Part shown: positions 52,450 through 61,536 of the stretch, in pieces | Numbering within the stretch: position 1 is the first letter of the stretch | Layout: each line of letters begins with the position of its first letter | Source: Arthrobacter sp. StoSoilB19 | GTDB lineage: Bacteria; Actinomycetota; Actinomycetes; Actinomycetales; Micrococcaceae | Direction of reading: 5' to 3' | Assembly (NCBI RefSeq): GCF_019977275.1 | Contig: NZ_AP024650.1 | Span: 1,674,001 to 1,738,000 of the forward strand | Length of the DNA stretch: 64,000 bases | Notes under the pieces: model-generated | The model's input: only the letters and a program-made list of their open reading frames with translations | What the model was told of the DNA's origin: nothing | Database searches by the model: none | Position numbers and translations under genes: made by a program

Positions 52450-53194
52450 GGTTGCAGGTACCGGGCACGGCAGTGCGGATGACTCGCGCAGTGCCGAACT
52501 TGCGGAACGGCTTGCCGCCGTACGGAAGCGCATCGCAGCCGCGGCTGCGGGCGCCGGCCGCGGGGACAGGCTGCCCTCCCTGATCGTGGTCACGAAGTTC
52601 CACCCCGCGGACGATATCCGGCGCCTGGCCGCCCTTGGAGTTACGGATGTGGGCGAGAACCGGGACCAGGAGGCTGCCGCCAAAGCCCTCGAGCTGGCAG
52701 ACCTGGACCTGACGTGGCATTTCGTTGGCCAACTGCAGACCAAGAAGGCCAAGTCCGTGGCCCGCTATGCCTCCGCCGTCCATTCCGTAGACCGGCCCCA
52801 GCTCGTGGAGGCGCTGGCCAAGGCGGTTCGCCACGAAATGGACGCCACCGGGCGGGCACCCCTGGACTGCTTCATCCAGGTCAGCCTTGAGCACGACGGC
52901 GGCACGCACCGCGGCGGTGCGGACCCCACCGACGTGCCACTCCTGGCAGAACGGATCGCCGGGTCGGAAGGCCTGAACCTGGCCGGCGTGATGGCAGTTG
53001 CCCCGCTGGGCGCGCCACCTGAGCCGGCGTTCGAACAGCTCGCGGGAATTTCCGCCCGGCTGGCTGCGGACTACCCCTCCGCCACTGCCATATCGGCAGG
53101 CATGAGCCAGGACCTGGAGGCGGCCATCAAGTTCGGGGCGACACACCTGCGAATCGGTTCGGATGTTCTCGGTTCCCGTCCCGCCGTGGGGTAG
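52442..53194 (+). CDS. PLP homeostasis protein YggS family (PLPBP)
   Basis: 250-residue PLP-binding protein with an alanine-racemase-like barrel, a carrier or buffer of pyridoxal phosphate and no known catalytic reaction. VVTKFHPADDI carries the PLP-lysine (about residue 44); GENRDQEAAAKA, WHFVGQLQTKKAK, VSLEHDGGTHRGG and LRIGSDVLGSR follow. ATG 52442 sits within the end of pgeF and gives the usual N-terminus. It occupies the constant position between ftsZ and sepF in Gram-positive dcw clusters. Confidence 0.93.
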   Translation: MTEVAGTGHGSADDSRSAELAERLAAVRKRIAAAAAGAGRGDRLPSLIVVTKFHPADDIRRLAALGVTDVGENRDQEAAAKALELADLDLTWHFVGQLQTKKAKSVARYASAVHSVDRPQLVEALAKAVRHEMDATGRAPLDCFIQVSLEHDGGTHRGGADPTDVPLLAERIAGSEGLNLAGVMAVAPLGAPPEPAFEQLAGISARLAADYPSATAISAGMSQDLEAAIKFGATHLRIGSDVLGSRPAVG

Positions 53195-53284
53195 CGTCGG
53201 AGCTATTGGAAGTGATGGGCGGGGGACTCCAGTGCTGTCAAATCATTGGGCGGCCCGCTTACGGGACACGATTAGGAGTCGACC

Positions 53285-53815
53285 ATGGCCGGCGCTCTGC
53301 GCAAGACAATGATCTATCTTGGGCTCGCCGACGGCGATGAGCATTACGAGCCCGAGCAAACGACCACACGTAAGGATGAGGACGAACCGATGGAAGTTGA
53401 CCGCGAGGAACGCCGCGCTCCGGCGCCGGTCCGCGAAGTCAGCCGCGAGGCGTCCTACGCCCCTGAAGAGGAATACCGCGCCCCTGTGACCCCCATTAAG
53501 CGTGCGGCTTCCAGCCGCGAAGAGAACACTGGACTTCGCCAGATCACTACCATCCACCCGCGCTCCTACAACGATGCCAAGCTCATCGGTGAGAGTTTCC
53601 GGGACGGGATTCCGGTGATCATGAACGTCACGGACATGGGTGAGGCCGATGCCAAGCGCCTGGTGGACTTCTCGGCCGGACTTGTCTTTGGCCTGAGGGG
53701 AAGCATTGAGCGGGTGACCAACAAGGTGTTCCTGCTCTCACCGTCCTACGTTGAAGTGATCGGTGACGACAAGAAGGCCAGCGATACGCAGGCCAGTTTT
53801 TTCAACCAAAGCTGA
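53285..53815 (+). CDS. sepF: Cell division protein SepF
   Basis: Membrane anchor and bundler of FtsZ; the sole known Z-ring anchor in actinobacteria lacking FtsA. The N-terminal amphipathic helix [16 protein letters not shown] binds membrane. An acidic linker (about 20-80) follows, then the SepF core (about 84-165) with [34 protein letters not shown] and [17 protein letters not shown] is ten bases before the ATG. A 90-base gap separates it from the yggS-type gene. Confidence 0.96.
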   Translation: MAGALRKTMIYLGLADGDEHYEPEQTTTRKDEDEPMEVDREERRAPAPVREVSREASYAPEEEYRAPVTPIKRAASSREENTGLRQITTIHPRSYNDAKLIGESFRDGIPVIMNVTDMGEADAKRLVDFSAGLVFGLRGSIERVTNKVFLLSPSYVEVIGDDKKASDTQASFFNQS

Positions 53816-53829
53816 GCGCAGAGGCTGCA

Positions 53830-53867
53830 CACAGATGCCAGGCAGGGACACCTGTCTGGCATCTGTG
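53830..53867 (+). terminator. Hairpin between sepF and yggT (possible terminator)
   Basis: 16-bp stem (53830-53845 with 53852-53867, one G-U pair in RNA) and a six-base loop, starting 15 bases after the sepF stop. There is no T-tract, so termination is plausible but unproved. Confidence 0.6.
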
Positions 53868-53949
53868 CTGAAATAGACAAGACACCGGCAGTACGATCCC
53901 GGCCGCCACGATGGATGGGCCGCACGAACATGGAGATATGAAATAAGTC

Positions 53950-54237
53950 ATGGGAATTGTTTTCGGACTTCTCTATCTCGCCCTGCTGCTGTTCTTTGTC
54001 GCCCTCATCATCCGCCTGGTGTTCGACTGGGTGCAGATGTTTGCCAGGGACTGGCGGCCCCGGGGCGCGGCTCTGGTGGTGGCGCACGCCGTGTATTCCA
54101 TTACCGACCCGCCGCTGAAGGGCCTGCGGCGCATGATCCCGCCGCTCCGGCTCGGCGGCGTCTCCCTGGACCTGGGCTTCCTGATCCTGTTCATTGGCGT
54201 CAGCATTGCGATGAGCGTCACCAGGGGACTGGCCTGA
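53950..54237 (+). CDS. YggT family membrane protein
   Basis: 95-residue protein with two membrane helices (about 4-27 and 70-88) separated by a basic loop (RDWRPRGAALVVAHAVYSITDPPLKGLRRMIPPLRLG). The DPPLKxLRRxIPP segment is the family signature. The function is not settled; relatives are linked to osmotic tolerance, and it sits between sepF and divIVA in actinobacteria. ATG 53950 is the only sensible start; GGAGAT lies 17 bases upstream and is a weak ribosome-binding site. Confidence 0.88.
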   Translation: MGIVFGLLYLALLLFFVALIIRLVFDWVQMFARDWRPRGAALVVAHAVYSITDPPLKGLRRMIPPLRLGGVSLDLGFLILFIGVSIAMSVTRGLA

Positions 54238-54310
54238 TTTACCCACCAGGGCCGGGCAATGCAAGGTGTTCCCCCGGGAACAGCTAGTGTAAAGCGAAGA
54301 AACCTCGCGT

Positions 54311-54336
54311 TTGACACCGCAGTGTTGAATTAGAGT
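54311..54336 (+). promoter_or_regulatory. Candidate divIVA promoter
   Basis: TTGACA (54311-54316) and TAGAGT (54331-54336) are good hexamers but only 14 bases apart, so one of them may not be the true element. The leader to the divIVA ATG would be about 70 bases. Confidence 0.4.
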
Positions 54337-54412
54337 AAGCAGACCAAATTTAGGTACCGTAGTTTTGACGGCCGGAAGGCCTACTGACTAACCAGACCAG
54401 TGAGGTGACCAG

Positions 54413-55096
54413 ATGGCTTTGACGCCAGAAGACGTTGTCAACAAGCGCTTTCAGCCCACCAAGTTCCGCGAGGGCTATGACCAGGACGAGGTTGACGACT
54501 TCCTGGACGAAATCGTCGTTGAACTCCGCCGCCTGAACCAGGAAAACGACGAGCTCCGCAAGAAGCTCGCCGAAGCAGGTTCGAGTGTTCCGGCCAGCTC
54601 AGCTGCCGCCCCCGTGGTGGAGAAGGTCCCCGCGCCGGTCAAGGCCGACAAGGACGAGGCCCGTGAAAAGGCTGAGGCCGAGGCGAAGGCTGCCGAAGCC
54701 AAGAAGAAGGACATCCAGCCGGCTGCCCCGGCTGCCGCCGCACCGGCCGCCTCTGCAGGCGTGGCCACTCCTTCCGCTGAATCCGCTGCCGGCCTGCTGG
54801 CCATGGCGCAGCAGATGCACGACCGCCACGTCGCCGACGGCCAGGCCCAGAAGGACAAGATCATCGCCGAAGCGCAGATCGAAGCCAGCAGCCTCGTCAA
54901 CGACGCCCAGGAGAAGTCCCGCAAGATCCTCGGCGCGCTGGAGCAGCAGCGCTCCGTCCTGGAACGCAAGGTGGAGCAGCTCCGTGGCTTCGAACGCGAC
55001 TACCGTTCACGCCTGAAGGCCTACATCGAGGGCCAGCTCCGCGACCTGGATGCCCGCGGCTCCGTAGCGACCCCGGAAGTCAGCGAAGCCAACTAA
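54413..55096 (+). CDS. divIVA: Polar growth / septum placement protein DivIVA (Wag31)
   Basis: 227-residue coiled-coil protein that marks negatively curved membrane and, in actinobacteria, directs polar cell-wall growth. The conserved N-terminal lipid-binding part (MALTPEDVVNKRFQPTKF, with a first coil to about residue 50) is followed by a Lys/Ala/Glu/Pro-rich linker (about 55-120) and a second coiled coil (about 125-215, LLAMAQQMHDRHVADGQAQK onward). Threonine residues in the N-terminal region are kinase targets in mycobacterial Wag31; whether the window's PASTA kinase acts here is not known. It has its own promoter region and a terminator after it. Confidence 0.95.
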   Translation: MALTPEDVVNKRFQPTKFREGYDQDEVDDFLDEIVVELRRLNQENDELRKKLAEAGSSVPASSAAAPVVEKVPAPVKADKDEAREKAEAEAKAAEAKKKDIQPAAPAAAAPAASAGVATPSAESAAGLLAMAQQMHDRHVADGQAQKDKIIAEAQIEASSLVNDAQEKSRKILGALEQQRSVLERKVEQLRGFERDYRSRLKAYIEGQLRDLDARGSVATPEVSEAN

Positions 55097-55116
55097 GTCT
55101 GGCAGCACGTATTCTG

Positions 55117-55154
55117 AAAGCCGGTGGCTGAGGATTCCTCGGCCGCCGGCTTTT
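55117..55154 (+). terminator. Terminator after divIVA
   Basis: An 18-base-pair hairpin (with two G-U pairs in RNA) between AAAGCCGG and CCGGCTTTT; it ends 36 bases before the lspA start. Confidence 0.85.
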
Positions 55155-55190
55155 GGCATTGAGACCCAGCACCACGAAATTGAAAGCACC

Positions 55191-55763
55191 ATGACTGACG
55201 AACTCGCTGCGGATGCGGCACGCCCCGTCCCACCCTCTTCGCGCCCGCGCCGGGCAGTGCTGCTGTCCCTGTTCGTCGGGTTCGCGGTTTTCGCCTACGT
55301 CCTGGACCAGCTGACCAAACTCTGGGTGACTTCCACCATGGTGGAAGGGGAGCGGATTCCTGTCCTGCCGCCCCTCCTGCACTGGTACTTCATCCGGAAT
55401 TCAGGCGCGGCGTTTTCCATCGGTGAGAATGTCACGTGGGTGTTCTCCATCATCATGGCCGCAGTGGCTGTCGCCATCCTTTTCCAGGTGCGCAGACTGG
55501 GTTCCGCCTGGTGGTCCCTTGCTTTGGGCCTGCTGCTTGGCGGGGCCTTGGGCAACCTCACCGACCGGCTCTTCCGGGAACCGTCCTTCGGCATGGGGCA
55601 TGTAGTGGACTTCATCCAACTGCCCAATTTCGCCATTTTCAACATCGCCGACTCGGCCGTCGTCTCGGCCGTCACCATCATCTGCATCCTGACCATCCGG
55701 GGAATCGCGCTGGACGGAATGCGGCTGGGAAACGCGCACAAGGAAAAGACCGCCCATGACTGA
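55191..55763 (+). CDS. lspA: Lipoprotein signal peptidase (SPase II)
   Basis: Aspartic protease in the membrane that removes signal peptides from lipidated prolipoproteins, such as the one encoded at 32673. Four helices in 190 residues. Catalytic Asp residues are in GNLTDRLFR (about 125) and FNIADSAV (about 154). DQLTKLW and [12 protein letters not shown] are the other family boxes. The stop overlaps the start of the RluD-type gene by eight bases, so the two are coupled. Confidence 0.95.
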   Translation: MTDELAADAARPVPPSSRPRRAVLLSLFVGFAVFAYVLDQLTKLWVTSTMVEGERIPVLPPLLHWYFIRNSGAAFSIGENVTWVFSIIMAAVAVAILFQVRRLGSAWWSLALGLLLGGALGNLTDRLFREPSFGMGHVVDFIQLPNFAIFNIADSAVVSAVTIICILTIRGIALDGMRLGNAHKEKTAHD

Positions 55764-56682
55764 GCGCATTGTGGTGGCTGACGAATACGGCGGGACGCGG
55801 GCGGACGCCGGGCTGGCAGGCCTTTTGGGGGTATCCCGCTCGGTGGCCGCGTCACTGCTGGCGGACGGCCACGTCCTGAACCGGGGCAAGGCACTGGGAA
55901 AGTCGGCGAAACTCATGGCCGGGGACATCCTGGATGTCACCGTCCCGGACCGGCGTGATCCGCTGGAAGTCGTGGAGGAATTTGTGGAAGGCCTGAACAT
56001 CCTGCTCGACGACGACGATTTCGTCGTTGTCGACAAACCCGTGGGCGTGGCGGCCCACCCCTCACCCGGGTGGGTGGGGCCCACAGTGGTAGGCGGACTG
56101 GCCGCCGCCGGGTACCGCATCTCCACCTCGGGTGCCCCGGAGCGGGCAGGCATCGTCCACCGCCTCGACGTCGGGACTTCCGGGGTGATGGTCGTCGCAA
56201 AGTCCGAGCGGGCCTACACAGCCCTCAAACGGGCCTTCAAGGAGCGCACGGTGGACAAGGTCTACCACGCGGTGGTGCAGGGCCTTCCCGATCCCCTGAC
56301 CGGCACCATCGACGCCCCCATCGGCCGCCACCCCGGGCATGACTGGCGTTTTGCCGTCATCGAGGACGGCCGCCCCTCGATAACCCATTACGAGGTCCTG
56401 GAGGCATTCGGCAAGGCCAGCCTCGTGGAGGTCCACCTTGAAACCGGCCGGACCCACCAGATCCGGGTCCACTTCTCCGCACTCCGCCACCCCTGCGCCG
56501 GCGACCTCACGTACGGCGCCGACCCCCGCCTTGCCGCCACCCTTGGGCTTACCCGCCAGTGGCTGCACGCCCGCGCACTGTCATTCGACCACCCCGTGAC
56601 GGGGGAGCGCGTCACGGTCACCAGCGACTACCCCCAGGACCTGGCTTACGCACTGGAAGTACTCGAATCGGGACAGGCCTGA
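55756..56682 (+). CDS. rluD: Pseudouridine synthase, RluA/RluD family
   Basis: 308-residue synthase of the RluA superfamily, by synteny (lspA before, dnaE after) the mycobacterial Rv1540 type. It probably modifies helix 69 of 23S rRNA, but RluA-family targets are not predictable from sequence alone. An S4 RNA-binding domain (about 13-75) precedes the catalytic domain with [18 protein letters not shown], where Asp near residue 136 is the nucleophile. [13 protein letters not shown] follows. ATG 55756 lies inside the end of lspA. Confidence 0.92.
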   Translation: MTERIVVADEYGGTRADAGLAGLLGVSRSVAASLLADGHVLNRGKALGKSAKLMAGDILDVTVPDRRDPLEVVEEFVEGLNILLDDDDFVVVDKPVGVAAHPSPGWVGPTVVGGLAAAGYRISTSGAPERAGIVHRLDVGTSGVMVVAKSERAYTALKRAFKERTVDKVYHAVVQGLPDPLTGTIDAPIGRHPGHDWRFAVIEDGRPSITHYEVLEAFGKASLVEVHLETGRTHQIRVHFSALRHPCAGDLTYGADPRLAATLGLTRQWLHARALSFDHPVTGERVTVTSDYPQDLAYALEVLESGQA

Positions 56683-56719
56683 CACGGGCCTCCTGGCGGA
56701 GCAGCAAAGCGGCAGCGCT

Positions 56720-56725
56720 TAGAAT
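56720..56725 (+). promoter_or_regulatory. -10 element for a probable leaderless dnaE mRNA
   Basis: TAGAAT, six bases, then GTG 56732. There is no ribosome-binding site between. Confidence 0.55.
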
Positions 56726-56731
56726 GGTGCG

Positions 56732-59700
56732 GTGAGTTCCAGCAAAGATTCGTTTGTCCACCTGCACACCCACACCGAATATTCCATGCTGGATGGAGCT
56801 GCCCGGCTGGGGGAGCTGTTCGACGAAACCGAGCGCCTGGGCATGCCTGCCCTCGCCACGACGGACCACGGCTACCTGTTCGGTGCCTTCGATTTCTGGC
56901 GAAAGGCCACGGACAAGGGCATCAAGCCGATCATTGGCGTCGAGGCGTACGTAACCCCCGGCACCGCTCGGACGGACAAGGAACGCGTCCGGTGGGGCGA
57001 CGAATCCCAGCGCAAGGACGACGTCTCCGGCGGTGGGTCCTACACCCACATGACGCTGCTGAGCTACAACAACGTGGGCATGCGGAACCTGTTCCGGGCC
57101 TCGTCCATCGCCTCGCTTGACTCGGTGTTCGGCAAGTGGCCCCGGCTGGACCGCGAACTGCTGAACACCTACTCGGAAGGGCTGATCGCCACCACCGGAT
57201 GCCCCTCCGGTGAGGTCCAGACCCGGCTCCGGCTCGGCCAGTACCGCGAAGCCTTGGAAGCAGCGGCCGAATTCCGGGACATCTTCGGCGCGGACAACTA
57301 CTTCTGCGAACTGATGGACCACGGGCTGGACATTGAACGGCGCGTCACCGGTGACCTGCTGCGGCTGGCCAAGGACCTGAACCTGCCGCTGGTGGCCACC
57401 AATGACCTCCACTACACCCACGAGCACGACGCCAAGGCACACGAGGCGCTGCTGGCCATCCAGTCCGGCTCCACGCTGCTGGAACCTACCTATGACAACG
57501 GCGGTTCGCGGTTCGCGTTCTCCGGCAGCGGCTACTACCTCAAATCTCCCCAGGAGATGCGGGAGCTCTTCCGCGACCACCCGGAGGCATGCGACAACAC
57601 CCTGCTCATCGCCGAGCGCTGCGAGGTGTCCTTCAACACGGATGCCAACTACATGCCGCGGTTCCCCTGCCCGCCAGGCGAGGACGAAACCTCCTGGCTG
57701 GTCAAGGAAGTGGACAAGGGCCTGAAGTACCGTTACCCGGGCGGCATACCGGACGAGGTCCGCAAGCAGGCCGACTACGAGCTCGGCGTCATCACCTCCA
57801 TGGGCTTCCCGGGCTACTTCCTGGTGGTTGCCGACTTCATCAACTGGGCCAAGAACAACGGCATCCGGGTGGGCCCCGGGCGTGGTTCGGGTGCAGGCTC
57901 GATGGTGGCCTACGCCATGCGCATCACCGACCTCGACCCCCTGCGCCACGGACTGATCTTCGAACGGTTCCTCAACCCGGACCGCGTCTCCATGCCCGAC
58001 TTCGACGTCGACTTCGATGACCGGCGCCGTTCCGAGGTCATCGACTATGTGACCCGGAAGTACGGCGACGAGCGCGTGGCCATGATCGTCACGTACGGCA
58101 CCATCAAGACCAAGCAGGCCCTCAAGGACTCCTCCCGTGTCCTTGGCTACCCCTTCAGCATGGGCGAGCAGCTGACCAAGGCACTGCCGCCGGCCGTGAT
58201 GGCAAAGGACATCCCGCTGGCGGACATCCAGAACCCGGAAGCCAAGCGTTACAGCGAGGCGGGGGACTTCCGGCAGCTCATTGCCACCGACCCCGAAGCC
58301 GCCAAGGTTTTCGAGACGGCACTGGGCATTGAAGGCCTGAAGCGGCAGTGGGGCGTGCACGCGGCCGGCGTGATCATGTCCTCCGACCCGATCATCGACG
58401 TCATCCCCATCATGCGCCGTTTCCAGGACGGCCAGGTGATCACCCAGTTCGACTACCCCACGTCCGAGGGCCTTGGCCTGATCAAGATGGACTTCCTGGG
58501 CCTGCGGAACCTGACGATCATTTCCGATGCCCTTGAGAACATCAAGATGAACCGGGGCATCGAGCTGGACCTGGAAAACCTCGAGCTGGACGATGCCGAG
58601 TCCTATGAACTCCTGGCCCGCGGTGACACCCTGGGTGTCTTCCAGCTCGATGGCGGTCCCATGCGGTCGCTGCTCAAGCTCATGAAGCCTGACAACTTCG
58701 AAGACATTTCCGCCGTCCTGGCGCTCTACCGTCCGGGCCCCATGGGCGCCAACGCGCACACCGACTACGCGCTGCGCAAGAACGGGATCCAGGAAGTGAT
58801 CCCCATCCATCCGGAACTCGAGGAACCCCTCAAGGAAATCCTCGGCGGCACCTATGGCCTGATTGTGTACCAGGAGCAGGTCATGGCCGTGGCCCAGAAG
58901 CTGGCAGGCTATTCCCTGGGCCAGGCAGACATCCTCCGCCGCGCCATGGGCAAGAAGAAGAAGTCCGAGCTGGACAAGCAGTTTGCGGGCTTCTCCCAGG
59001 GCATGCAGGACAACGGCTACTCCATGGAGGCCGTCAAGACCCTCTGGGACATCCTGCTGCCCTTCTCCGACTACGCCTTCAACAAGGCGCACTCCGCCGC
59101 GTACGGCGTGATCTCCTACTGGACCGCGTACCTCAAGGCGCACTATGCGCCGGAATACATGGCGGCCCTGCTGACCTCGGTGGGCGATGACAAGGACAAA
59201 TCGGCAATCTACCTCAACGAGTGCCGGCGCATGGGCATCACGGTCCTTCCGCCGGACGTCAACGAGTCCGCCCTGAACTTCACTCCGGTGGGGAACGACA
59301 TCCGCTTTGGCATGGGTGCCATCCGCAATGTGGGCGTCAACGCCGTCGAGGCCATGGTGGCCGCCCGCGAAAGCGAGGGCGCCTTCACCTCGTTCAAGGA
59401 CTACCTGATGAAGGTGCCGGCCGTGGTCTGCAACAAGCGGACCATCGAATCCCTCATCAAGTCGGGGGCGTTCGACTCACTGGGCCACCACCGCCGTGCC
59501 CTGGCAATGATCCATGAAGAGGCGATCGACTCCGTCATCACCCTCAAGCGCAACGAGGCCATTGGCCAGTTCGACCTTTTCGCCGGATTCGAGGAAGCGG
59601 GTTCGGAGTCGTCCTCCCTGAGCATCGAGATTCCGGACCTGCCCGAGTGGGAGAAGAAGGACAAGCTCTCCTTCGAGCGGGACATGCTGGGACTCTACGT

Positions 59701-60292
59701 GTCGGACCACCCGCTGCAGGGCCTCGAGGGACTTCTGGCCCAGCACGCCGAGATGAGCATCACCACTATCCTGGGCGAGGACGGTCCGCAGGACGGCGCC
59801 ATCATCACCATCGCGGGCATGATCACGTCGCTGAGCCGGCGCATCGCCAAAGCCAGCGGCAACGCTTACGCCCGGGCGGAGGTCGAAGACCTGGGCGGCT
59901 CGATCGAGGTCATGTTCTTCGGGCAGGTTTACGGGCCCATCGCCTCCGTCCTCGCCGAGGACCTGATCGTGGTGGTCAAGGGCCGGCTGCAGAAGCGCGA
60001 CGACGGCGCCATCACCCTGAACTGCATGGAGTTGTCCGTCCCGGACCTCAGCGAAGGGCTGAACGGGCCCCTGGTGATCACCATGCCCACCCACAAGGCC
60101 ACCGAGGCCGTGGTCACCGAGCTGGGCGATGTGCTGCGCACCCACCGGGGCAATTCGGAGGTGCGGCTGCACCTGCAGGGAGACACCCGCACGGAAATCA
60201 TGGGCCTGCCGGTCCACCTCCGCGTCAACCCCAGCCCGTCGCTGTTCGGCGACCTGAAGGTCCTGCTGGGCCCCGCCTGCCTGGACGCCTGA
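56732..60292 (+). CDS. dnaE: DNA polymerase III alpha subunit (DnaE1)
   Basis: Replicative polymerase, 1186 residues. The N-terminal PHP domain (FVHLHTHTEYSMLDG, TTDHGYLFG) retains His residues consistent with an active proofreading PHP exonuclease, as known for mycobacterial DnaE1. The polymerase core has GPGRGSGAGSMVAYAM (about 387) and the catalytic MPDFDVDFDD (about 421) with a third Asp further on. Tandem HhH and OB-fold domains (GAIITIAGMITSLSRR, about 1020) and a C-terminal tau/clamp-binding region follow. GTG 56732 gives the standard N-terminus. Monocistronic. Confidence 0.97.
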   Translation: MSSSKDSFVHLHTHTEYSMLDGAARLGELFDETERLGMPALATTDHGYLFGAFDFWRKATDKGIKPIIGVEAYVTPGTARTDKERVRWGDESQRKDDVSGGGSYTHMTLLSYNNVGMRNLFRASSIASLDSVFGKWPRLDRELLNTYSEGLIATTGCPSGEVQTRLRLGQYREALEAAAEFRDIFGADNYFCELMDHGLDIERRVTGDLLRLAKDLNLPLVATNDLHYTHEHDAKAHEALLAIQSGSTLLEPTYDNGGSRFAFSGSGYYLKSPQEMRELFRDHPEACDNTLLIAERCEVSFNTDANYMPRFPCPPGEDETSWLVKEVDKGLKYRYPGGIPDEVRKQADYELGVITSMGFPGYFLVVADFINWAKNNGIRVGPGRGSGAGSMVAYAMRITDLDPLRHGLIFERFLNPDRVSMPDFDVDFDDRRRSEVIDYVTRKYGDERVAMIVTYGTIKTKQALKDSSRVLGYPFSMGEQLTKALPPAVMAKDIPLADIQNPEAKRYSEAGDFRQLIATDPEAAKVFETALGIEGLKRQWGVHAAGVIMSSDPIIDVIPIMRRFQDGQVITQFDYPTSEGLGLIKMDFLGLRNLTIISDALENIKMNRGIELDLENLELDDAESYELLARGDTLGVFQLDGGPMRSLLKLMKPDNFEDISAVLALYRPGPMGANAHTDYALRKNGIQEVIPIHPELEEPLKEILGGTYGLIVYQEQVMAVAQKLAGYSLGQADILRRAMGKKKKSELDKQFAGFSQGMQDNGYSMEAVKTLWDILLPFSDYAFNKAHSAAYGVISYWTAYLKAHYAPEYMAALLTSVGDDKDKSAIYLNECRRMGITVLPPDVNESALNFTPVGNDIRFGMGAIRNVGVNAVEAMVAARESEGAFTSFKDYLMKVPAVVCNKRTIESLIKSGAFDSLGHHRRALAMIHEEAIDSVITLKRNEAIGQFDLFAGFEEAGSESSSLSIEIPDLPEWEKKDKLSFERDMLGLYVSDHPLQGLEGLLAQHAEMSITTILGEDGPQDGAIITIAGMITSLSRRIAKASGNAYARAEVEDLGGSIEVMFFGQVYGPIASVLAEDLIVVVKGRLQKRDDGAITLNCMELSVPDLSEGLNGPLVITMPTHKATEAVVTELGDVLRTHRGNSEVRLHLQGDTRTEIMGLPVHLRVNPSPSLFGDLKVLLGPACLDA

Positions 60293-60305
60293 CAAAGGAA
60301 CAGCC

Positions 60306-60331
60306 GACGGCGGCCGGCACCTGCCGCCGTC
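60306..60331 (+). other. GC hairpin after dnaE
   Basis: 9-bp stem GACGGCGGC (60306-60314) with GCCGCCGTC (60323-60331), no T-tract; a possible terminator between dnaE and the convergent flavin reductase gene. Confidence 0.5.
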
Positions 60332-60383
60332 GTGCCCTGCCCGGGTGCGTGGCTGGGGCTGGGGGTGGGGCTGCGTGCCGCGC

Positions 60384-60884
60384 CTAGATTTCGTAATCCA
60401 GCGGCATGGGCTGCCCGTAGGCGCCGCCGTGGTACAGCAGGGGTGATCCCTCGCCGCCCACCTGGCCGTCCACCACCTGGACCACCACCACCGCGTTGTT
60501 CTCGAAGGAGAGCCGCATCTGCACCTCGCCGATCAGCCACCCTGCGACGTCCTTCAGAATGGGCACACCGTGCGGACCGATCTCCCAGTGGTTGCCTTCG
60601 AAGCGGTTGCCCGGGCGGGCAAAGCGGGCGGCCAGTTCCTGGTTCTCCAGCCCCAGCATGTGCACACCCAGGTACTGGGTGTTGGCCACGGCCGGCCAGG
60701 ACCTTGAACTGCGTGCCATGTTGAACGTGAACCGGGGCGGCTTGGCGGACAGCGACGCCACCGAGGTGGCGGTGAAGCCGTAGGGCTCGTCCTGGTAGTT
60801 CACGGTGATGATGGCAACGCCCGCGGCGTGGCGGCGGAACATCTCCCTGAACGTCTGCTCGAACGGCTCGCTGCTGTCGGTCAC
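60384..60884 (-). CDS. Flavin reductase-like, FMN-binding protein
   Basis: 166-residue protein of the flavin reductase domain family (HpaC/NTA-monooxygenase B type), which supplies reduced FMN to a monooxygenase partner or binds FMN itself. FRRHAAGVAIITVN, YGFTATSVASLSAKPPRFTFNM and the C-terminal LLYHGGAYGQP region are typical. GTG 60884 is set by AGGAG five to nine bases upstream; the longer open frame upstream encodes low-complexity residues. No monooxygenase gene is nearby, so the partner is unknown. Confidence 0.88.
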   Translation of the reverse strand: MTDSSEPFEQTFREMFRRHAAGVAIITVNYQDEPYGFTATSVASLSAKPPRFTFNMARSSRSWPAVANTQYLGVHMLGLENQELAARFARPGNRFEGNHWEIGPHGVPILKDVAGWLIGEVQMRLSFENNAVVVVQVVDGQVGGEGSPLLYHGGAYGQPMPLDYEI

Positions 60885-60997
60885 CGGAACTCCTGCACTA
60901 AGTGGTGTAACTCTTCCTCCAAGCCTATTGGCCCGCGGCCGGGGCGGAGAACAGCCGCACGCACTGCGTGGCCGGATTACCTGGCAGGAACCTTTGT

Positions 60998-61003
60998 TAA
61001 GGT
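60998..61003 (+). promoter_or_regulatory. -10 element for a probable leaderless membrane-protein mRNA
   Basis: TAAGGT, seven bases, then ATG 61011; no ribosome-binding site is present in between. Confidence 0.45.
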
Positions 61004-61010
61004 GTGATGC

Positions 61011-61532
61011 ATGACAAACTCCGCACGGCGGCTGCCCTGGTCCCTGCTGCTGGTTCCGGCGGCGGCCGGAATTCCGGCAGGCATCCTGTGGTGGCTCCTG
61101 GCGCCGGGCGGATTGAACCTGGTTACACGGGATCCCGCCCTGGCGTCGGGCACGGTTCCCCTGGTGTGGCTTCCGCGCGACCTCACCCTGGCAGGGATCC
61201 TGGTGCTGGCCGGTTGCCTCCTGGCCGTGTTCCTGGCGGATGGCAGGCGTGCGGACCCGCAGGCGGCCCTGCTGACCGGCCTTGCCGGAGCGCTGGCAGG
61301 CAGTGTACTCGCCTGGGGGACCGGGGTTTTTGCAGGCCGGCTCTTGGGACCTGCTGTTGATGCGTCGGCGAACGCCAGCATCGCCTTTTCCCTCCGGGCG
61401 TGGCCGGTGCTGCTGCTGTGGCCTGCCGCCACGGCAATGTCGGTCTTCGTGCTGGAACTGTTCGGCGGGGCGGGCAGGAAGCCCCGGGAGAAGGGGACGG
61501 AACAGGCAGGCGCGAACGGCCCCGTAAAATAG
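61011..61532 (+). CDS. Four-helix membrane protein of unknown function
   Basis: 173 residues with about four membrane helices: about 10-30 ([20 protein letters not shown]), 58-78 ([19 protein letters not shown]), 88-112 ([21 protein letters not shown]) and 133-152 ([20 protein letters not shown]), plus a basic C-terminus. Helix 1 is followed by an extracellular loop of about 25 residues. I recognise no domain. It ends just before hisD, and its last codons overlap the probable hisD -10 element, so hisD may be expressed independently of it. Confidence 0.8.
   Translation: MTNSARRLPWSLLLVPAAAGIPAGILWWLLAPGGLNLVTRDPALASGTVPLVWLPRDLTLAGILVLAGCLLAVFLADGRRADPQAALLTGLAGALAGSVLAWGTGVFAGRLLGPAVDASANASIAFSLRAWPVLLLWPAATAMSVFVLELFGGAGRKPREKGTEQAGANGPVK
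61525..61530 (+). promoter_or_regulatory. -10 element for a probable leaderless hisD mRNA
   Basis: TAAAAT lies inside the last codons of the preceding gene; six bases later comes GTG 61537. Confidence 0.5.
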
Positions 61533-61536
61533 TCCG

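Noticed and set aside
56618..59143. 841-codon open frame antisense to dnaE
   Set aside because: GC-rich shadow of a highly conserved gene; composition is low-complexity and no motif is recognisable.
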